Shown here: positions 63,906 through 64,000 of the stretch, one piece after another
Position numbering within the stretch: the first letter of the stretch is position 1
How the letters are laid out: every line of letters begins with the position of its first letter
Translations under genes and position numbers: made by a program
Source of the DNA: Synchiropus splendidus
Lineage: Eukaryota > Chordata > Actinopteri > Syngnathiformes > Callionymidae
Direction: 5' to 3'
DNA length: 64,000 nt
Assembly: GCF_027744825.2 (NCBI RefSeq)
Contig: NC_071336.1
Span: 21,151,501 to 21,215,500 of the forward strand
The notes under the pieces: model-generated
Told to the model about the DNA's origin: nothing
What the model saw: the letters and a program-made list of their open reading frames with translations, nothing else
Database searches by the model: none

Positions 63906-64000
63906 CTAGTGTGTTGAGATCATCCTAAGATCATCCCACATGCCTTTTAAATTTGAAATGATGTATGTGCAACGTACACACCAAACTGATACAGATGCTG

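Larger units (their letters stand above)
55205..64000. other. 8.8-kb region with no recognisable gene
   Basis: The first few hundred bases should hold the galactosyltransferase promoter and leader. Beyond that I see retrotransposon fragments (57.7-58.15 and 60.3-60.45 kb), a CTGT microsatellite, a CA-rich patch near 62.8 kb and short open frames without family resemblance. No splice-linked coding exons were found. Confidence 0.5.

Noticed and set aside
1..64000. CRISPR arrays, tRNA or rRNA genes, prokaryotic operons
   Set aside because: None seen; the window is vertebrate genomic DNA. tRNA genes were looked for by eye only (B-box-like sequences), so a short one could have been missed.

Overview
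The window is vertebrate nuclear DNA, almost certainly from a ray-finned (teleost) fish. The evidence is compact intron-containing genes with GT-AG junctions, a fish-type nanog, microsatellites, and degenerate fragments of hAT DNA transposons and non-LTR retrotransposons that look like those common in teleosts. All gene calls come from reading the translated exons and matching them to remembered protein families. No database search was run.

Layout. (1) 1.0-1.8 kb, plus strand: a possible small three-exon gene for an unrecognised 150-residue protein, with a TATA box upstream. (2) 3.0-11.6 kb, minus strand: ipo4 (importin-4), 30 coding exons that join in frame to about 1108 residues. One intron carries a hAT-derived element abutting a splice donor, and another carries an 84-bp TA repeat. 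(3) 15.8-17.6 kb, plus: nanog, four exons, 393 residues. (4) 18.9-22.5 kb, minus: tm9sf1, eight exons, 594 residues, convergent with nanog. (5) 25.0-28.9 kb, plus: fen1 (flap endonuclease 1), eleven exons, 380 residues, all catalytic carboxylates present. (6) 28.9-40.8 kb: an 11.8-kb stretch with no recognisable gene, holding scattered repeat fragments. (7) 40.8-42.8 kb, plus: an AMER-family gene, best matched to amer2, with its 672-residue coding sequence in one exon. (8) 47.5-48.0 kb, minus: a broken copy of the catalytic exon of a beta-1,4-galactosyltransferase. (9) 51.1-55.2 kb, minus: the intact b4galt1-like gene, two coding exons, 410 residues. (10) 55.2-64 kb: no gene seen, but retrotransposon debris and a CTGT microsatellite.

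The genes do not form one pathway. They cover nuclear import (ipo4), pluripotency and early embryonic transcription (nanog), endomembrane trafficking (tm9sf1), DNA replication and repair (fen1), Wnt/APC regulation (amer2) and Golgi glycosylation (b4galt). ipo4 and tm9sf1 are neighbours in mammals too (human 14q12), so nanog lying between them is the most notable point of gene order. The galactosyltransferase pair is the most notable local evolutionary event. In both copies the catalytic domain is carried by one exon, and the broken copy keeps the splice acceptor. This suggests duplication at the DNA level after the catalytic introns had already been lost.

I saw nothing that clearly amounts to an undescribed molecular system. 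The best leads are the nanog position, the galactosyltransferase pseudogene and gene structure, the transposon at an ipo4 splice donor, and the unrecognised small gene at 1.2 kb.
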